A stretch of DNA of 64,000 nt from JBMNSK01 sp050945155 (GCA_050945155.1 JBMNSK010000001.1:1-64000), one strand, 5' to 3'. Shown: positions 27,190-37,347, counted from the stretch's first letter. The notes: generated from the sequence alone by a model not told the origin. Numbers and translations are program-made.

Positions 27190-28392
27190 TTACTGCGTCA
27201 ATCGAGAAGCAATAGCGTCAATAAACTCTTCCGTAGAAAGCTTTTGTGGGTTTTGCAATGACGTAATACGTACTAGGTCGCCAGTCATCTGTCCGTTTTC
27301 AATGGTTTTAATGGTTGCATCTTCAAGACGGTCCGCAAAAGACTGCAAATCACTGAGACCGTCAAGCTCACCGCGCTTCCTTAAAGCGCCCGTCCAAGCA
27401 AAAATCGTTGCAACCGAATTCGTTGAAGTTTCTTCACCTTTAAGATACTTGTAATAGTGGCGCTGGACCGTACCGTGAGCCGCTTCATACTCGTAGTACC
27501 CATGAGGAGAAACTAAAACCGAGGTCATCATGGCCAAAGATCCAAATGCGGACGATACCATGTCACTCATAACGTCGCCGTCATAGTTTTTGCATGCCCA
27601 GATAAATCCACCTTCAGACTTCATAACACGCGCAACCGCATCATCAATGAGAGTGTAAAAATATCTGATGCCTGCTTTTTCGAAACGCTTCTTATACTCA
27701 GCATCGAAAATTTCTTGAAAGATATCCTTGAATCGGTGGTCGTAGGTTTTTGAAATAGTGTCTTTCGTTGCAAACCATAGGTCTTGCGAGGTTTCAAGCG
27801 CATAGGTAAAGCAGGTATGAGCAAAGCTTTCAATAGAACTATCGAGGTTATGCATACCTTGCACCACACCAGGACCAGAAAAATCGTGTACAAGGATGCG
27901 GTTTTCGGGTCCATCAACCGGCGTGTATACAAGCTCTACGATGCCGGGTCCATCTACCCGCATCTCAGCGTCTTTATACACATCGCCGTACGCATGACGA
28001 GCAAGCGTAATAGGTTTCGTCCAGTTCCGCACACAGGGTTCGATTCCCTTGACCACAATAGGAGCACGAAAAACCGTACCGTCCAACATGGCACGAATAG
28101 TACCGTTAGGGCTCTTCCACATCTTTTTTAACCCATATTCCTCAACGCGAGCCGCATTGGGGGTGATGGTTGCGCACTTTACGGCTACACCCAAACGCTT
28201 CGTAGCATTTGCAGCTTCCACCGTGATCTGGTCATTGCTCTCATCTCTACTTTTCAGACCCAAATCGAAGTACTCGGTCTTAAGGTCAACGAACGGGCAA
28301 ATAAGTTTATCTTTAATAAGTTGCCAGATGACGCGCGTCATCTCATCGCCGTCCATTTCCACCAGCGGAGTTTTCATAGCAATTTTCGTCAT
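27190..28392 (-). CDS. icd: isocitrate dehydrogenase (NADP), eukaryote-like dimeric type
   Basis: A 400-residue enzyme of the eukaryote-like (type II) isocitrate dehydrogenase group: '[16 protein letters not shown]' at the N-terminus, substrate loop '[17 protein letters not shown]', '[17 protein letters not shown]', and the metal-binding '[12 protein letters not shown]'. It oxidises isocitrate to 2-oxoglutarate with NADP+, mainly for glutamate synthesis in an anaerobe. '[10 protein letters not shown]' supports NADP preference by family analogy. An amidase gene follows closely. Confidence 0.94.
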   Translation of the reverse strand: MTKIAMKTPLVEMDGDEMTRVIWQLIKDKLICPFVDLKTEYFDLGLKSRDESNDQITVEAANATKRLGVAVKCATITPNAARVEEYGLKKMWKSPNGTIRAMLDGTVFRAPIVVKGIEPCVRNWTKPITLARHAYGDVYKDAEMRVDGPGIVELVYTPVDGPENRILVHDFSGPGVVQGMHNLDSSIESFAHTCFTYALETSQDLWFATKDTISKTYDHRFKDIFQEIFDAEYKKRFEKAGIRYFYTLIDDAVARVMKSEGGFIWACKNYDGDVMSDMVSSAFGSLAMMTSVLVSPHGYYEYEAAHGTVQRHYYKYLKGEETSTNSVATIFAWTGALRKRGELDGLSDLQSFADRLEDATIKTIENGQMTGDLVRITSLQNPQKLSTEEFIDAIASRLTQ

Positions 28393-28481
28393 GAAGGGCC
28401 TTCCTTGGTCACGTAAACAGTCTTTAATCCATGCTTTAGTCTAGCTTGAGTCGAGAAAAAATAAAATGCAGGTCGGTCAAC

Positions 28482-29375
28482 CTACTTGTAGGTGCGCTCG
28501 GCAATCTCTTCAGCATTTTCTTTACAGTACGGCAAGAGAAAATCCACGAGATCATTTGCTTCCTTACGCGGGGTATTCGGTACCCCAACACCGACCGTGC
28601 GCACCGTTCTGGGACGCAGGGCAACAACATGGGTGTTTTCCGGCAAGCCAGACAAACACATACGCGGCATGATGGTCGTGCCAAACCCTTTTGAAACCAT
28701 AGTAAGAAGCGTCTGGTTATCGTCGCAGTGCACAATGTCGGCGTGAGGAAGCAGAGCATCCATGCGACGACCCCAAACATCAAAGGGGGCAAGGATAAGC
28801 GGACGCTTCACGAGATCCTCGATGGTTACGTACTCAAGACCTTCCTTATAGTCCTTATCTTCAAGCACCGCGCAGTAGACATCGTCCATAAGCGCATACC
28901 ACCGAAAACCACGCAGACGTTCGGCATCGCCTAAGGCAACATCGACCTCTCCCCGCAAAAGCCAGTTCGACAAGATGTCACTACCGATACGAATGTCGAA
29001 TGCAAGGTTTTTATGCTGCTTGCGAAACTCAAGAAGCGCTTCGGGAAGCCAGGTATCAGCAATGCTCGCAAAAGACCCGATACGAAGTGGCGCCGGAGTT
29101 CCCTCTGAAACTGCATGTGCCTGCTCTGAAGCTCTGCGCGACAACCGAGATAGTGCGTTGCTTGCCTCGATGATAGTTGGCAAAAGATCTTCCCCGGCAT
29201 CCGTTAGTTTTACTCCCGCATGACTGCGGTCCAAAACCTTACAGCCTAGCTCTGCTTCAAAGCTATTCATCATCTGCGTAACTGCAGACTGTGTACAGTT
29301 GGATATCTGCGATGCTTTGCTGAAACTTCCGGTTTGCACAACCGCTAGAAAAACTTCGAGTTTTCGGTCGTCCAT
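28482..29375 (-). CDS. LysR-family transcription regulator
   Basis: A 297-residue regulator with an N-terminal winged helix ('LEVFLAVVQTGSFSKASQ', 'TQSAVTQMMNSFEAELG') and a C-terminal effector domain. GGAGG lies upstream of the ATG. It is divergently transcribed from a DMT carrier, with a perfect 17-bp inverted repeat in the shared region, the usual arrangement for a LysR regulator controlling its neighbour. The effector is not identifiable. Confidence 0.92.
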   Translation of the reverse strand: MDDRKLEVFLAVVQTGSFSKASQISNCTQSAVTQMMNSFEAELGCKVLDRSHAGVKLTDAGEDLLPTIIEASNALSRLSRRASEQAHAVSEGTPAPLRIGSFASIADTWLPEALLEFRKQHKNLAFDIRIGSDILSNWLLRGEVDVALGDAERLRGFRWYALMDDVYCAVLEDKDYKEGLEYVTIEDLVKRPLILAPFDVWGRRMDALLPHADIVHCDDNQTLLTMVSKGFGTTIMPRMCLSGLPENTHVVALRPRTVRTVGVGVPNTPRKEANDLVDFLLPYCKENAEEIAERTYK

Positions 29376-29403
29376 GATAGACCTCCGGATTATTAGTTTT
29401 CCT

Positions 29404-29420
29404 TATATGCCTATCATATA
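29404..29420. promoter_or_regulatory. candidate LysR operator in the divergent region
   Basis: Perfect inverted repeat TATATG-CCTAT-CATATA lies 28 bp from the LysR start and 73 bp from the DMT start. Size and symmetry suit a LysR-type recognition site, although the strict T-N11-A rule is only loosely met. Confidence 0.4.
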
Positions 29421-29493
29421 TCAAATCTTCCCTGTTAAGAATAAAAGATGCACACTCCCCTATGGAAGGAAAATGCCGTATGAAAGGTTTGAG

Positions 29494-30456
29494 ATGACGC
29501 AGGATCAAAAAGGATATCTCCTTGTTTTCTTGGGAGCTGCAATTTGGGGGCTCATCGGCCCATTCATCGTCTTAATGCAGGATGCAGGCAGTACTGCTGA
29601 GCTGACTGGGTTCTTGCGCATTGGATTCGCATTTCTTATTACGGTTCCCATCGCCATCAAGAAATACGGTATCTCTTCTTTCAAAATAAACTTCAGAACC
29701 TTCATCTCGTGCCTCGTTATGGGCATCCTTTGCTTTGGTGCCTATAACATCGCGTACGGTTATGCGGTCGACTACCTTGGTGTCGCCGGTTCCTCCGTAC
29801 TCTTGCGCGTCTCTCCCATTTTTGGCTTTATTACGGCTATGATTTTCTTCCACGAAGGCGCAACAAAGCTGAAGGTCTTCGCCATTTTAGTAGACATCTT
29901 CGGATGCGCGTTGGTTGTCACCAATGGTGATTTCACCGTGCTACAGGGTAATGCAATGGGCATTATCATAGGCACCCTGGCTGCATTCTTCTATTCACTC
30001 TGTGCAGCAGCAGGACGGATTGCTGGAGATGATACCAACGCATACGTTATCAGCGCCTACAGCTATCTTATCGGAGCAATTTTCCTTGCTGTAGCGCTCC
30101 AACCTTGGGCAACGCCTATTACCGTAAATGCTCAGATTGTAGGCATCGGCTTTATATATGCACTTGTTGCAACTGTTACGCCCTATATTCTCTACCTGAA
30201 AGGCATACAGCTTATTTCCGAAAACAGCAAAGTTCTTGTTTTCGCATCAGTCGAAAGCATTGTTGCGGCCATCTTGGGCGTTGCCCTCTACCATGAAAGC
30301 CTTGGCGTAATCAGCGTTCTTGGCATCGTGCTCGTCATGGCTTCCATTGGGCTTATGAGCGTAGACCCAGCGGAGCTCCGCGAGAAACTAGGGTTTAATT
30401 TACTCGGTCAGCGAAAGCTTGCCCCTGTTCAAAGTACTAGAGGTCAGAACCGTTGA
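29494..30456 (+). CDS. DMT-superfamily (EamA) transporter, LysR-linked
   Basis: A 320-residue ten-helix EamA carrier ('LLVFLGAAIWGLIGPFIVL', 'GSSVLLRVSPIFGFITAMIF', 'SVESIVAAILGVALYHE'). ATG 29494 has GAAAGG 6 bp upstream; ATG 29473 is a possible alternative. The divergent LysR gene probably controls it. The last 20 bp overlap the end of the convergent ACT-domain gene. Substrate unknown. Confidence 0.88.
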   Translation: MTQDQKGYLLVFLGAAIWGLIGPFIVLMQDAGSTAELTGFLRIGFAFLITVPIAIKKYGISSFKINFRTFISCLVMGILCFGAYNIAYGYAVDYLGVAGSSVLLRVSPIFGFITAMIFFHEGATKLKVFAILVDIFGCALVVTNGDFTVLQGNAMGIIIGTLAAFFYSLCAAAGRIAGDDTNAYVISAYSYLIGAIFLAVALQPWATPITVNAQIVGIGFIYALVATVTPYILYLKGIQLISENSKVLVFASVESIVAAILGVALYHESLGVISVLGIVLVMASIGLMSVDPAELREKLGFNLLGQRKLAPVQSTRGQNR

Positions 30457-30862
30457 GCATCTTAAAGCCCGCTTTTTCAAGAGCGAACTGTGCCTCAGCG
30501 GCTTGAGCATCACCGTGAATCTTTACGATGTCGACCGCCTTCTCAGGCGAGGTGCTAAAGCAGTAACCGTACTCCACGTTCAACCCAAGCTCGTCGAGTA
30601 TTTCAAGAAGTTCTGCCAAACCACCGGGACGATTCGGTACCTCGATAGCAGATACTTTCGTAATCGTTGCTCTAAAATTGCCCTTGTCCAGTGCCGCAAG
30701 CGCTTGGTCAGGACGGTCACAGATGATACGAACTACGCCATAGTCAGACGTATCGGCAATCGTTAAGGCATACATGTCAATGCCAGCGTCAGCTACGCAG
30801 CGACAGAGGGCGGCAAGACGACCTTCGCTATTCTCAAGAAAAACGGTTATCTGATCAATCAT
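30437..30862 (-). CDS. tandem ACT-domain protein
   Basis: A 141-residue protein made of two ACT domains (residues ~3-66 and ~70-135): 'VFLENSEGRLAALCRCVADAGID' and 'VPNRPGGLAELLEILDELGLN'. ACT domains bind amino acids. The gene overlaps the ligase upstream by 4 bp (ATGA), so the two are translated together; this ligase-ACT pairing is common near indolepyruvate and phenylacetate metabolism in anaerobes. A likely role is sensing an aromatic amino acid to adjust ligase activity; that is inference. Confidence 0.9.
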   Translation of the reverse strand: MIDQITVFLENSEGRLAALCRCVADAGIDMYALTIADTSDYGVVRIICDRPDQALAALDKGNFRATITKVSAIEVPNRPGGLAELLEILDELGLNVEYGYCFSTSPEKAVDIVKIHGDAQAAEAQFALEKAGFKMLNGSDL

Positions 30863-32169
30863 GAGTGAATCTCCTCCCTCATATCGATGACACGCTTTGC
30901 CTTTCCTGTGCTTCGTGGAATCGACTTTGGTTCAACAATCTTTACCTTGACGCTCACAGAAAGCATAGCCTTCAGCTTTTGCTGAATGCGCTTTTGCAAG
31001 TCTTCGAGAGCGCTGATGCGGTCAAACTTGCATTCAGGATCAAGTTCAATCTTTAAGGTAACTGTATCCAATGCTCCTGCCGTACCGAGCACAATCTGGT
31101 ACCAGGACGAAACTTCATCGAAGGTTTTAATAACGTCTTCGATTTGACTCGGGAATACGTTTACGCCGCGGATGATGAGCATATCGTCTGTACGGCCATG
31201 GAGCCTATCGATGCGTCTATGCGTCCGCCCGCAGGCGCAGGTACCCGGAATGATGCGGGTAATATCGCGCGTGCGATAGCGCACAACCGGAGTAGCCTCG
31301 CGGTCAACCGTTGTGATAACGAGCTCGCCCCACTCGCCATCGGGAAGGTTTTTGCCCGTAACGGGGTCGATAATTTCAGCGTAAAAATGATCTTCCGCCA
31401 AATGAAGGCCGTCTTGTTCCATGCACTCAACTGCAACACCCGGGCCCATGGTTTCGGTAAGGCCATAGATGTCGAGCACCTTGTAGTCGAATTTGCGCTC
31501 GAGCTCTTTGCGGAAATGGTCGCTAAACGGTTCTGCGCCGTGGATACCGGCACGCAGGTTAAAGTCAGTTGCCGGATTAACGCCCATTTCAATAGCAGTA
31601 TCAGCGATATGCATGGCATAGCTTGGAGTACAGCAGATGATGGTCGGCTTCATTTCCTTAAGAATGCGAATCTGTCTTTCGGTGTTTCCTGCCGACATTG
31701 GAATCGTGGTGCATCCTGCAGCGATAGAGCCGTAGTGAGCACCTAAGCCACCGGTGAAAAGACCGTAGCCGTAGCAGATGTGACAGATGTCGTCCTTGGT
31801 TCCACCTGCATAGCGGATACCGCGCGCAAAGCAGTCGCTCCACAGTTCTAAGTCATGGTGCGTATAGCCACCAACCGTTGCGATTCCTGTTGTGCCGCTT
31901 GACATGTGGATTTCTTCGACATCAGACAGGGGTACGGCAAACATCTTAAACGGATAGTTATCACGAAGATCTTGCTTCGTCACAAACGGCGCCTTGGACA
32001 AATCATCGAGGGATTCTACCGAATAGGGATCAAAGCCCGCCTCATCAAAGGACTTCTTAAAGAAAGGAACGTTCTCATAACAATTGACAACGGTCTTTTT
32101 GATGCCCTCAAGTTGAATCTTTTCGATTTCGCTATGAGGGGCTGTTAAGATGTCCGGGTTTGCTGCCAT
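30859..32169 (-). CDS. phenylacetate-CoA ligase (PaaK-like)
   Basis: A 436-residue adenylate-forming ligase of the short PaaK family: 'PFVTKQDLRDNYPF', the P-loop 'MSSGTTGIATVGGY', 'CCTPSYAMHIADTA', 'DIYGLTETMGPGVA', 'YRTRDITRI' and 'DDMLIIRGVNVFPSQIE'. It activates phenylacetate or a related aryl acid to its CoA thioester with ATP. ATG 32169 has AAAGGTGG 5 bp upstream; GTG 32178 lies inside that ribosome site. In anaerobes it recovers energy or CoA esters from aromatic amino acid fermentation. Paired with the ACT protein. Confidence 0.93.
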   Translation of the reverse strand: MAANPDILTAPHSEIEKIQLEGIKKTVVNCYENVPFFKKSFDEAGFDPYSVESLDDLSKAPFVTKQDLRDNYPFKMFAVPLSDVEEIHMSSGTTGIATVGGYTHHDLELWSDCFARGIRYAGGTKDDICHICYGYGLFTGGLGAHYGSIAAGCTTIPMSAGNTERQIRILKEMKPTIICCTPSYAMHIADTAIEMGVNPATDFNLRAGIHGAEPFSDHFRKELERKFDYKVLDIYGLTETMGPGVAVECMEQDGLHLAEDHFYAEIIDPVTGKNLPDGEWGELVITTVDREATPVVRYRTRDITRIIPGTCACGRTHRRIDRLHGRTDDMLIIRGVNVFPSQIEDVIKTFDEVSSWYQIVLGTAGALDTVTLKIELDPECKFDRISALEDLQKRIQQKLKAMLSVSVKVKIVEPKSIPRSTGKAKRVIDMREEIHS

Positions 32170-32382
32170 CCAAGCCACCTTTCAAGCTGTAAACGTCTTA
32201 CTTTCCTATGTTTTTCAATTATGGTTTCTCGTACCAAAACAATGTAGGAAGTATACGCTAAAACCAAGAAAATTATGTGGAATACCCCAAGACGCAAAGT
32301 ATGCATATATCCCTTATACTGATGCTTTGTGAGACAAGGAAACTGCGTACCTGCGTAGATTCAGGTTAGACCAAGGCGTGAC

Positions 32383-33138
32383 ATGGCACATACCCATACA
32401 TACACAAGCGAATCGAGTGATTTTTCGAAAGCCGGGTCAGGACTTTCTCTCGCAAAGGCCCATGCCATCTCTCGGGACAAAACCGAGATGCGCCTTGACT
32501 TCTATCACATGTTCTGGATTTTCGTTATATCAAGCTTTTTGGGGCTGATTCTTGAAACACTGATATGCATTCCTGTTGATGGTGGATTTAAAAACCGCGT
32601 CGGTCTTGTGTGGGGCCCGTTCTCTCCAATCTATGGCGCAGGCGCAGTAACCATAACCATTTCACTTTGGAAAATACGTAATTCCAACCCGGTTAAAATT
32701 TTTCTACTTGCGGGGCTTATTGGTGCCATCGTTGAATACATCGTTGGATGGTGGTTTGAAGAGCGGTTTGGCTTTGTTGCATGGAGCTATATTGACCAGC
32801 CGCTAAACTTTCATGGACATACCAGCATTGGCATTGCTATTGCCTGGGGCATCGCCGGTCTTGTTTGGATAAGGTGGCTTATGCCACTGCTTATGCACTT
32901 CATTAACAGAATGCCGGTGAAACTCCGCCGCAGAGTCACGACCATCGCTTTAGTGTTCATGCTTGTCGATGCCGGTGTTACCATTGCGAGCTTCAATTTT
33001 TGGTTTGAGCGTCAGGCGGGAGACCCTGTTGACACGCCCATAGAGGCCTTCTTCGACGACAATTTTTCAGACGACTTTATGACTAACCGGTTCCAAACTA
33101 TATCGGTCTGGCCCGTGCTTGCAGACGGACAAGAATAG
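32383..33138 (+). CDS. CmpB-family ('putative ABC transporter') membrane protein
   Basis: A 251-residue membrane protein with about five helices. The central block 'FWIFVISSFLGLILETLICI', 'GLVWGPFSPIYGAGAV' and 'GAIVEYIVGWWFEERFG' followed by 'WSYIDQPLNFHGHTSIG' is the signature of the family annotated as putative ABC-transporter type IV (CmpB). Its true function is unknown and no ATPase is near. The N-terminal ~35 residues are a polar, Ser/Thr/His-rich extension. Isolated gene. Confidence 0.82.
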   Translation: MAHTHTYTSESSDFSKAGSGLSLAKAHAISRDKTEMRLDFYHMFWIFVISSFLGLILETLICIPVDGGFKNRVGLVWGPFSPIYGAGAVTITISLWKIRNSNPVKIFLLAGLIGAIVEYIVGWWFEERFGFVAWSYIDQPLNFHGHTSIGIAIAWGIAGLVWIRWLMPLLMHFINRMPVKLRRRVTTIALVFMLVDAGVTIASFNFWFERQAGDPVDTPIEAFFDDNFSDDFMTNRFQTISVWPVLADGQE

Positions 33139-33526
33139 GCAAGCAAAGATTCTGAGGTACCGTGTTTTACCTCAAGGCAGATTGCTCTACATCCTTGTCT
33201 TTGGTCCTTGACCATATCCGATAGGTGCTTTGCCGATAGTGTTTTCGTGGAGTCTTTACCCTTTAGGCGAGTGCACCTCATGCAAGCCTTGACATTAGCG
33301 AATCTCGATGTAAAAACAGGAAGCGAAAGAAAAAAATCCGGCTCCTCCACACCGTGATTCACCTCTTAACCGCAATAAGAACAAAAACCAAAGCTGGTTT
33401 ATGAAACTATGGCCAAATTGAGGACTGGGGGCAAAAACTGCCTTCAAGCCTATTCCAAGAATCAAGGTAAGAGCCCCAATGAGAAGCCCAAATGCAGTAC
33501 AGAAGGAAGGAAACACAAGCGAGAAG
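33139..33526. other. 388-bp intergenic region without a supported gene
   Basis: It holds a small hairpin (TGAGGTA...TACCTCA, ~33154-33175) just after the CmpB-family gene, and a TTGACA-like box near 33287 without a clear partner. A minus-strand reading frame (33295-33660) includes one hydrophobic stretch but overlaps the MFS gene and matches no family I know. Confidence 0.5.
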
Positions 33527-34708
33527 ATGGACGAAAGACGAGGACATATTATTGTCTTAGTTTTATCGCTTTGTTGCTTTACCTTAGGATGCGCGCAGCA
33601 GTTTATCCTCGGTGTTCCACAAGAAGTGGCGGACTCCTGCGGTGTTGCACTTGCAGACATCAGCTACATGCAACTCGCTTTTGGTGTATTCAACGCAATT
33701 GGAACGCCTATTGTGCTCACCTTCTCTGAGCGTATGGGCCAAAAGCGCCAACTCATTATTGGCATGTCCTTCATGGCTTGCGGCATGATTATGACTGCCC
33801 TCTTAAGTAACTTCGTTTTGCTTGTTATCGCACGAGGCATTATGGGAATTGGAAACGGTACCTTTGTTGCTGTTGCCTATGCTGTTGCCGCAAAGGTTTC
33901 GCAACCAGGACAGCATGCAACTGCCATGGCAAATGTCGCCCTTGGTTTTAGCGCCGCCACAGTTTTGGCCATGCCAATTGCACGCAGTACCCAAGACCTT
34001 ATTTCTTGGCACCAGGGCTACGGTATTCTATCTATCCTTGCCATCATATCTATCATCATCGTTGCCATTAAAGTTCCCGAAGTCGGGTTCGCAAGCAAGA
34101 AAAATGCGAGTTTTCAAGAACGCATTGCCCCGCTTGAGCACCGCCCTGTCATTTTTGCTGTGCTTGCAACCTTCTTTACTTTTATGAGCATGTCAACGAC
34201 CTACACCTATATCACGCCCCTCTTAGAAGAAATCCTTCCCGATGTCTCTCTTGTTGGTTTTGCCCTCCTTATCTTGGGAGCGGTAAGCATCCTAGGTACG
34301 AAAATTGGTGGGCTTGCCTCAGATAAACTGGGAATCACCCGGTCGCTTATAGGCGTCTTAGCGGTCCAATCAATTGTTCTAGCTGTCACGGGAGCAAGTA
34401 TCAGCATCACCGCTCTTTCTTTTATTCCGCTCTGTCTCTGGATGCTAACAACCTGGTCATTCTTGCCCTCCGAAAACCTATTCCTTACCGAAGTAGCGCC
34501 TGACTCCCCCGGCCTTGCCGTAGGGCTTTCTAATTCAGGGGTGCAATTTGGAAACGCCATTGGTGCAGTTGTCGCCGGCCTTGTCGTTGCCTATGCTACG
34601 GTTGAAGTTGTAGCGTGGTTCAGCCTCATCTTTACCCTAATAGCACTTATCTTTGAAATTAATGCCATTAGGCGCGGAAGAAGAGCACTCGCGCAGTTTA
34701 ACTCGTAG
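33527..34708 (+). CDS. MFS transporter (AraJ-like sugar/drug efflux type)
   Basis: A 393-residue carrier with ~12 helices; 'MQLAFGVFNAIGTPIVLTF' and 'ERMGQKRQLIIGMSFMACG' form the motif A region, and 'GVQFGNAIGAVVAGLVV' is typical of DHA1/AraJ proteins. ATG 33527 is taken as start (GAGAAG just upstream); frame stays open to 33479. Followed by a terminator. Substrate unknown. Confidence 0.87.
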   Translation: MDERRGHIIVLVLSLCCFTLGCAQQFILGVPQEVADSCGVALADISYMQLAFGVFNAIGTPIVLTFSERMGQKRQLIIGMSFMACGMIMTALLSNFVLLVIARGIMGIGNGTFVAVAYAVAAKVSQPGQHATAMANVALGFSAATVLAMPIARSTQDLISWHQGYGILSILAIISIIIVAIKVPEVGFASKKNASFQERIAPLEHRPVIFAVLATFFTFMSMSTTYTYITPLLEEILPDVSLVGFALLILGAVSILGTKIGGLASDKLGITRSLIGVLAVQSIVLAVTGASISITALSFIPLCLWMLTTWSFLPSENLFLTEVAPDSPGLAVGLSNSGVQFGNAIGAVVAGLVVAYATVEVVAWFSLIFTLIALIFEINAIRRGRRALAQFNS

Positions 34709-34780
34709 GGTCATCTGTCGGTTATGGTTGGCAAACGTTAAGCTGACCCAACGCACCGTATCCACCCTTTAGATACAAAC

Positions 34781-34813
34781 AAAAGAGCTCACCGTTTGGT
34801 GAGCTCTTTTTTG
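34781..34813. terminator. bidirectional intrinsic terminator
   Basis: Stem AAAAGAGCTCACC / GGTGAGCTCTTTT with a 3-5 nt loop and a T-run, between the convergent MFS and acyl-CoA ligase genes. Confidence 0.92.
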
Positions 34814-34836
34814 TCCAAGAGAAGTTAGTACCTAAA

Positions 34837-36747
34837 CTAGAATGCTCCGGTAGCGGCATCGCCAAAATGAGGAGCATCCGGATCTTCTTCTTCGCTACCC
34901 AAAGCAGCCCGTTCATCATCGTCAAAGGTGCTGCCCGTAATGGCTTCTTCAGCAAAGACCTTCACATTTTGCCTGTCAAGCAAATCCTTGGCCATCTCAC
35001 GCAGCTTAAACTTCTGAATCTTTTTCGATGAGGTCTCGGGGAACTCGTCAACAAAGAACACGTACTTTGGCACCTTATAGCGAGCCATATGCTTGATACC
35101 ATATTCACGGACATCTTCCTGGGTCATATTTTCGTAGCCAGGGCGCGTACGAATGAAGGCAACAACAATTTCGCCGTATTTTTCGTCCGGAGCGCCTACC
35201 ACCTGAGCATCCAAGACACCTTCCATACCCAGATAGAAGTTCTCAACCTCAAGTGGATAGATATTCTCACCACCGCGAATAATCATGTCTTTGATACGGC
35301 CAGTTACGTGGTAGTACTCTTCATCATCCACATATCCCAAGTCGCCAGAGTGCAGGTAGCCATCCTCATCAATGGTCTTTGCCGTCTCTTCAGGCATCTT
35401 GTAGTAGCCCTTCATGACGTTATAGCCCTTACAGCAAAGCTCGCCAGGCTCGTTTGGACCACAGATATGGCCATCGTTTACGTCGATAATACGGACGGCA
35501 CAAGGAGGGTGCCTGCGACCAATGGTTTCGCATTTATGCATCATGTCGTCTTCAGTTGAAGTCTGTGTAAACACCGGCGATGTTTCGGTCAGGCCGTAAC
35601 AGTTCGTGATGTCCACCATATGCATGCGGTCCATAACCTCGCGCATAGTTTCGGGCGGGCACGGGCTTCCAGCCATGATGCCGGTACGCAGGCTTGTAAG
35701 ATCAAATTTATCAAAGTCGGGATGGTTCAGCTCAGCAATGTACATAGTCGGCACACCGTAGACAGCCGTCGCGCGTTCCTTGTGAATTGCCTGCAATACC
35801 AAACCAGCATCGAAATTCTCGACGATAACCATCGTAGAGCGATGAGTAAGGCATGCCATAACACCTAAAACGCAGCCAAAGCAGTGGAAGAATGGAACGG
35901 GCAGGCAAACACGGTCTGCAGGTCCCAGTTTCTGACCCTCACCGATGAAGAAGCCGTCGTTTAAGATATTGCGATGGCTTAACATGACGCCCTTAGGAAA
36001 CCCAGTGGTGCCGCTTGTATACTGCATCATCACAACATCGTTGTTGTCGAATTTCTTTTGCGCTTCAACAAGCACTTCATCATCGCTAAATTCGCCCAGA
36101 AGCAAAAGTTCTGGCACGCTGTAGAATCCACGGTGCTTCTCAGGTCCCATATAAATAAGATTTTTCAGGAACGGATATTCCTCGGTATCAAGGTGTCCGC
36201 GCTCTTGGTGTAACGACTCCGGAACCAACTCGCGCACAATATTGATGTAGTCAACGTCACGGAACTTGTCGATGATACAAAGCGCCTTCATATCAGACTG
36301 CTTCAAAACATAGTCAAGCTCGTGGCTTTTGTACGCAGGATTCATGGTTACCATGATGATGCCCACTTTAGCCGTGGCATACATAAAGGTAAGCCAGTCA
36401 GGAATATTACGAGCCCAAACGCCCAGTTTGTCTCCTGGCTCCATACCGATTGCCATAAGTCCCTTTGCAAGGGCATCGGTGCGCTTATCAAAGTCGTCAT
36501 AGGTCCAGCGCAGCGCACGGTCAGGATAGACCACAAATTCGTGGTCAGGTTCAATTGCAACCATACGCTTGAAGTAGTTACCTATGGTCTCTTCTGAATG
36601 AAGCTCGTAGTTTTCATCGCCCGGTTCACCGCGGTACACGGAGGGGTCACGCGTGGTGACCATCGGGACGCCATATTTTTCAAAATCTTTAACAGTTCGC
36701 GGGTCTAATTCCTCTTCCGATATAGTCATAGGAACGTTAATGCTCAT
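34837..36747 (-). CDS. AMP-dependent acyl-CoA synthetase (FadD-like)
   Basis: A 636-residue ANL-superfamily ligase: P-loop '[18 protein letters not shown]', '[11 protein letters not shown]', A5 motif '[12 protein letters not shown]', '[17 protein letters not shown]', hinge '[18 protein letters not shown]' and the C-terminal catalytic Lys in '[15 protein letters not shown]'. The ~60-residue N-terminal extension and ~40-residue acidic C-terminal tail are longer than in classic FadD. It makes acyl-CoA from a medium/long-chain or aryl acid. It is 9 bp downstream of the XRE-cupin gene, an arrangement repeated in anaerobes, so regulator and ligase likely respond to the same acid. Confidence 0.92.
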   Translation of the reverse strand: MSINVPMTISEEELDPRTVKDFEKYGVPMVTTRDPSVYRGEPGDENYELHSEETIGNYFKRMVAIEPDHEFVVYPDRALRWTYDDFDKRTDALAKGLMAIGMEPGDKLGVWARNIPDWLTFMYATAKVGIIMVTMNPAYKSHELDYVLKQSDMKALCIIDKFRDVDYINIVRELVPESLHQERGHLDTEEYPFLKNLIYMGPEKHRGFYSVPELLLLGEFSDDEVLVEAQKKFDNNDVVMMQYTSGTTGFPKGVMLSHRNILNDGFFIGEGQKLGPADRVCLPVPFFHCFGCVLGVMACLTHRSTMVIVENFDAGLVLQAIHKERATAVYGVPTMYIAELNHPDFDKFDLTSLRTGIMAGSPCPPETMREVMDRMHMVDITNCYGLTETSPVFTQTSTEDDMMHKCETIGRRHPPCAVRIIDVNDGHICGPNEPGELCCKGYNVMKGYYKMPEETAKTIDEDGYLHSGDLGYVDDEEYYHVTGRIKDMIIRGGENIYPLEVENFYLGMEGVLDAQVVGAPDEKYGEIVVAFIRTRPGYENMTQEDVREYGIKHMARYKVPKYVFFVDEFPETSSKKIQKFKLREMAKDLLDRQNVKVFAEEAITGSTFDDDERAALGSEEEDPDAPHFGDAATGAF

Positions 36748-36756
36748 ATATCTCTC

Positions 36757-37347
36757 CTATACAGGTGTATAAACGACAGCCAAAAACTTCGCACGCTGGT
36801 CTTCGTGTGCACGTACCTGGTGCGGAACAATAGCGTCGTAATAGATACTCTCACCGGGCTTTAAAATGTAGAGCTTGCTGTGCTCACCTAAGCCATATTC
36901 AATTTCGATTTCACCTTCCAGGCCGAAAAGAAACTCTTCGCCCTCATGACCATGCAGGACATGGTCCGTTTCGCCACTTGGCGTAACGGTAATAATGAAG
37001 GGATCAATATGACGGCTTGTACGACCCTCGGCGAGGCTGTAATAGGAGAGGTCGCCCGCATCGCTTACAGTCTGGAGACTCTTGATACGAGTTACTTCCT
37101 CCATATGAACCTGGTCGGTATATACCGGACCCGTCTCTTCGTCATCATCCATCAGGGTGCCTAGTCGAACACCTAGGGCGCGCGTAATTTTAATGAGCGG
37201 TGCTAGGGACGGAGCAATAGCGCCATCCTCAAGGTCTTTGATGACCGAAACATCGCAGTCGCAGCGTTGAGCCAATTCTTCCTGGGATAGGCCCAATGCC
37301 TCACGCAGAGTCTGAATTTTACTCCCTAGTTTGTTCTCGTTCGACAT
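36757..37347 (-). CDS. XRE-family regulator with cupin sensor domain
   Basis: A 196-residue protein: helix-turn-helix at ~residues 8-62 ('IQTLREALGLSQEELAQRC', 'IKDLEDGAIAPSLAPLIKI') and a cupin_2 domain at ~residues 120-190 ('HGHEGEEFLFGLEGEIEIE', 'LKPGESIYYDAIVPHQVR'). The ATG at 37347 is used (AGGGAAAAG upstream); the 21-codon extension to 37410 lacks a ribosome site. Probably autoregulates the two-gene unit with the acyl-CoA ligase. Confidence 0.92.
   Translation of the reverse strand: MSNENKLGSKIQTLREALGLSQEELAQRCDCDVSVIKDLEDGAIAPSLAPLIKITRALGVRLGTLMDDDEETGPVYTDQVHMEEVTRIKSLQTVSDAGDLSYYSLAEGRTSRHIDPFIITVTPSGETDHVLHGHEGEEFLFGLEGEIEIEYGLGEHSKLYILKPGESIYYDAIVPHQVRAHEDQRAKFLAVVYTPV

Noticed and set aside
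33295..33660. 121-codon minus-strand frame with one hydrophobic stretch
   Set aside because: Overlaps the N-terminal coding region of the MFS gene, matches no family and has no convincing ribosome site.
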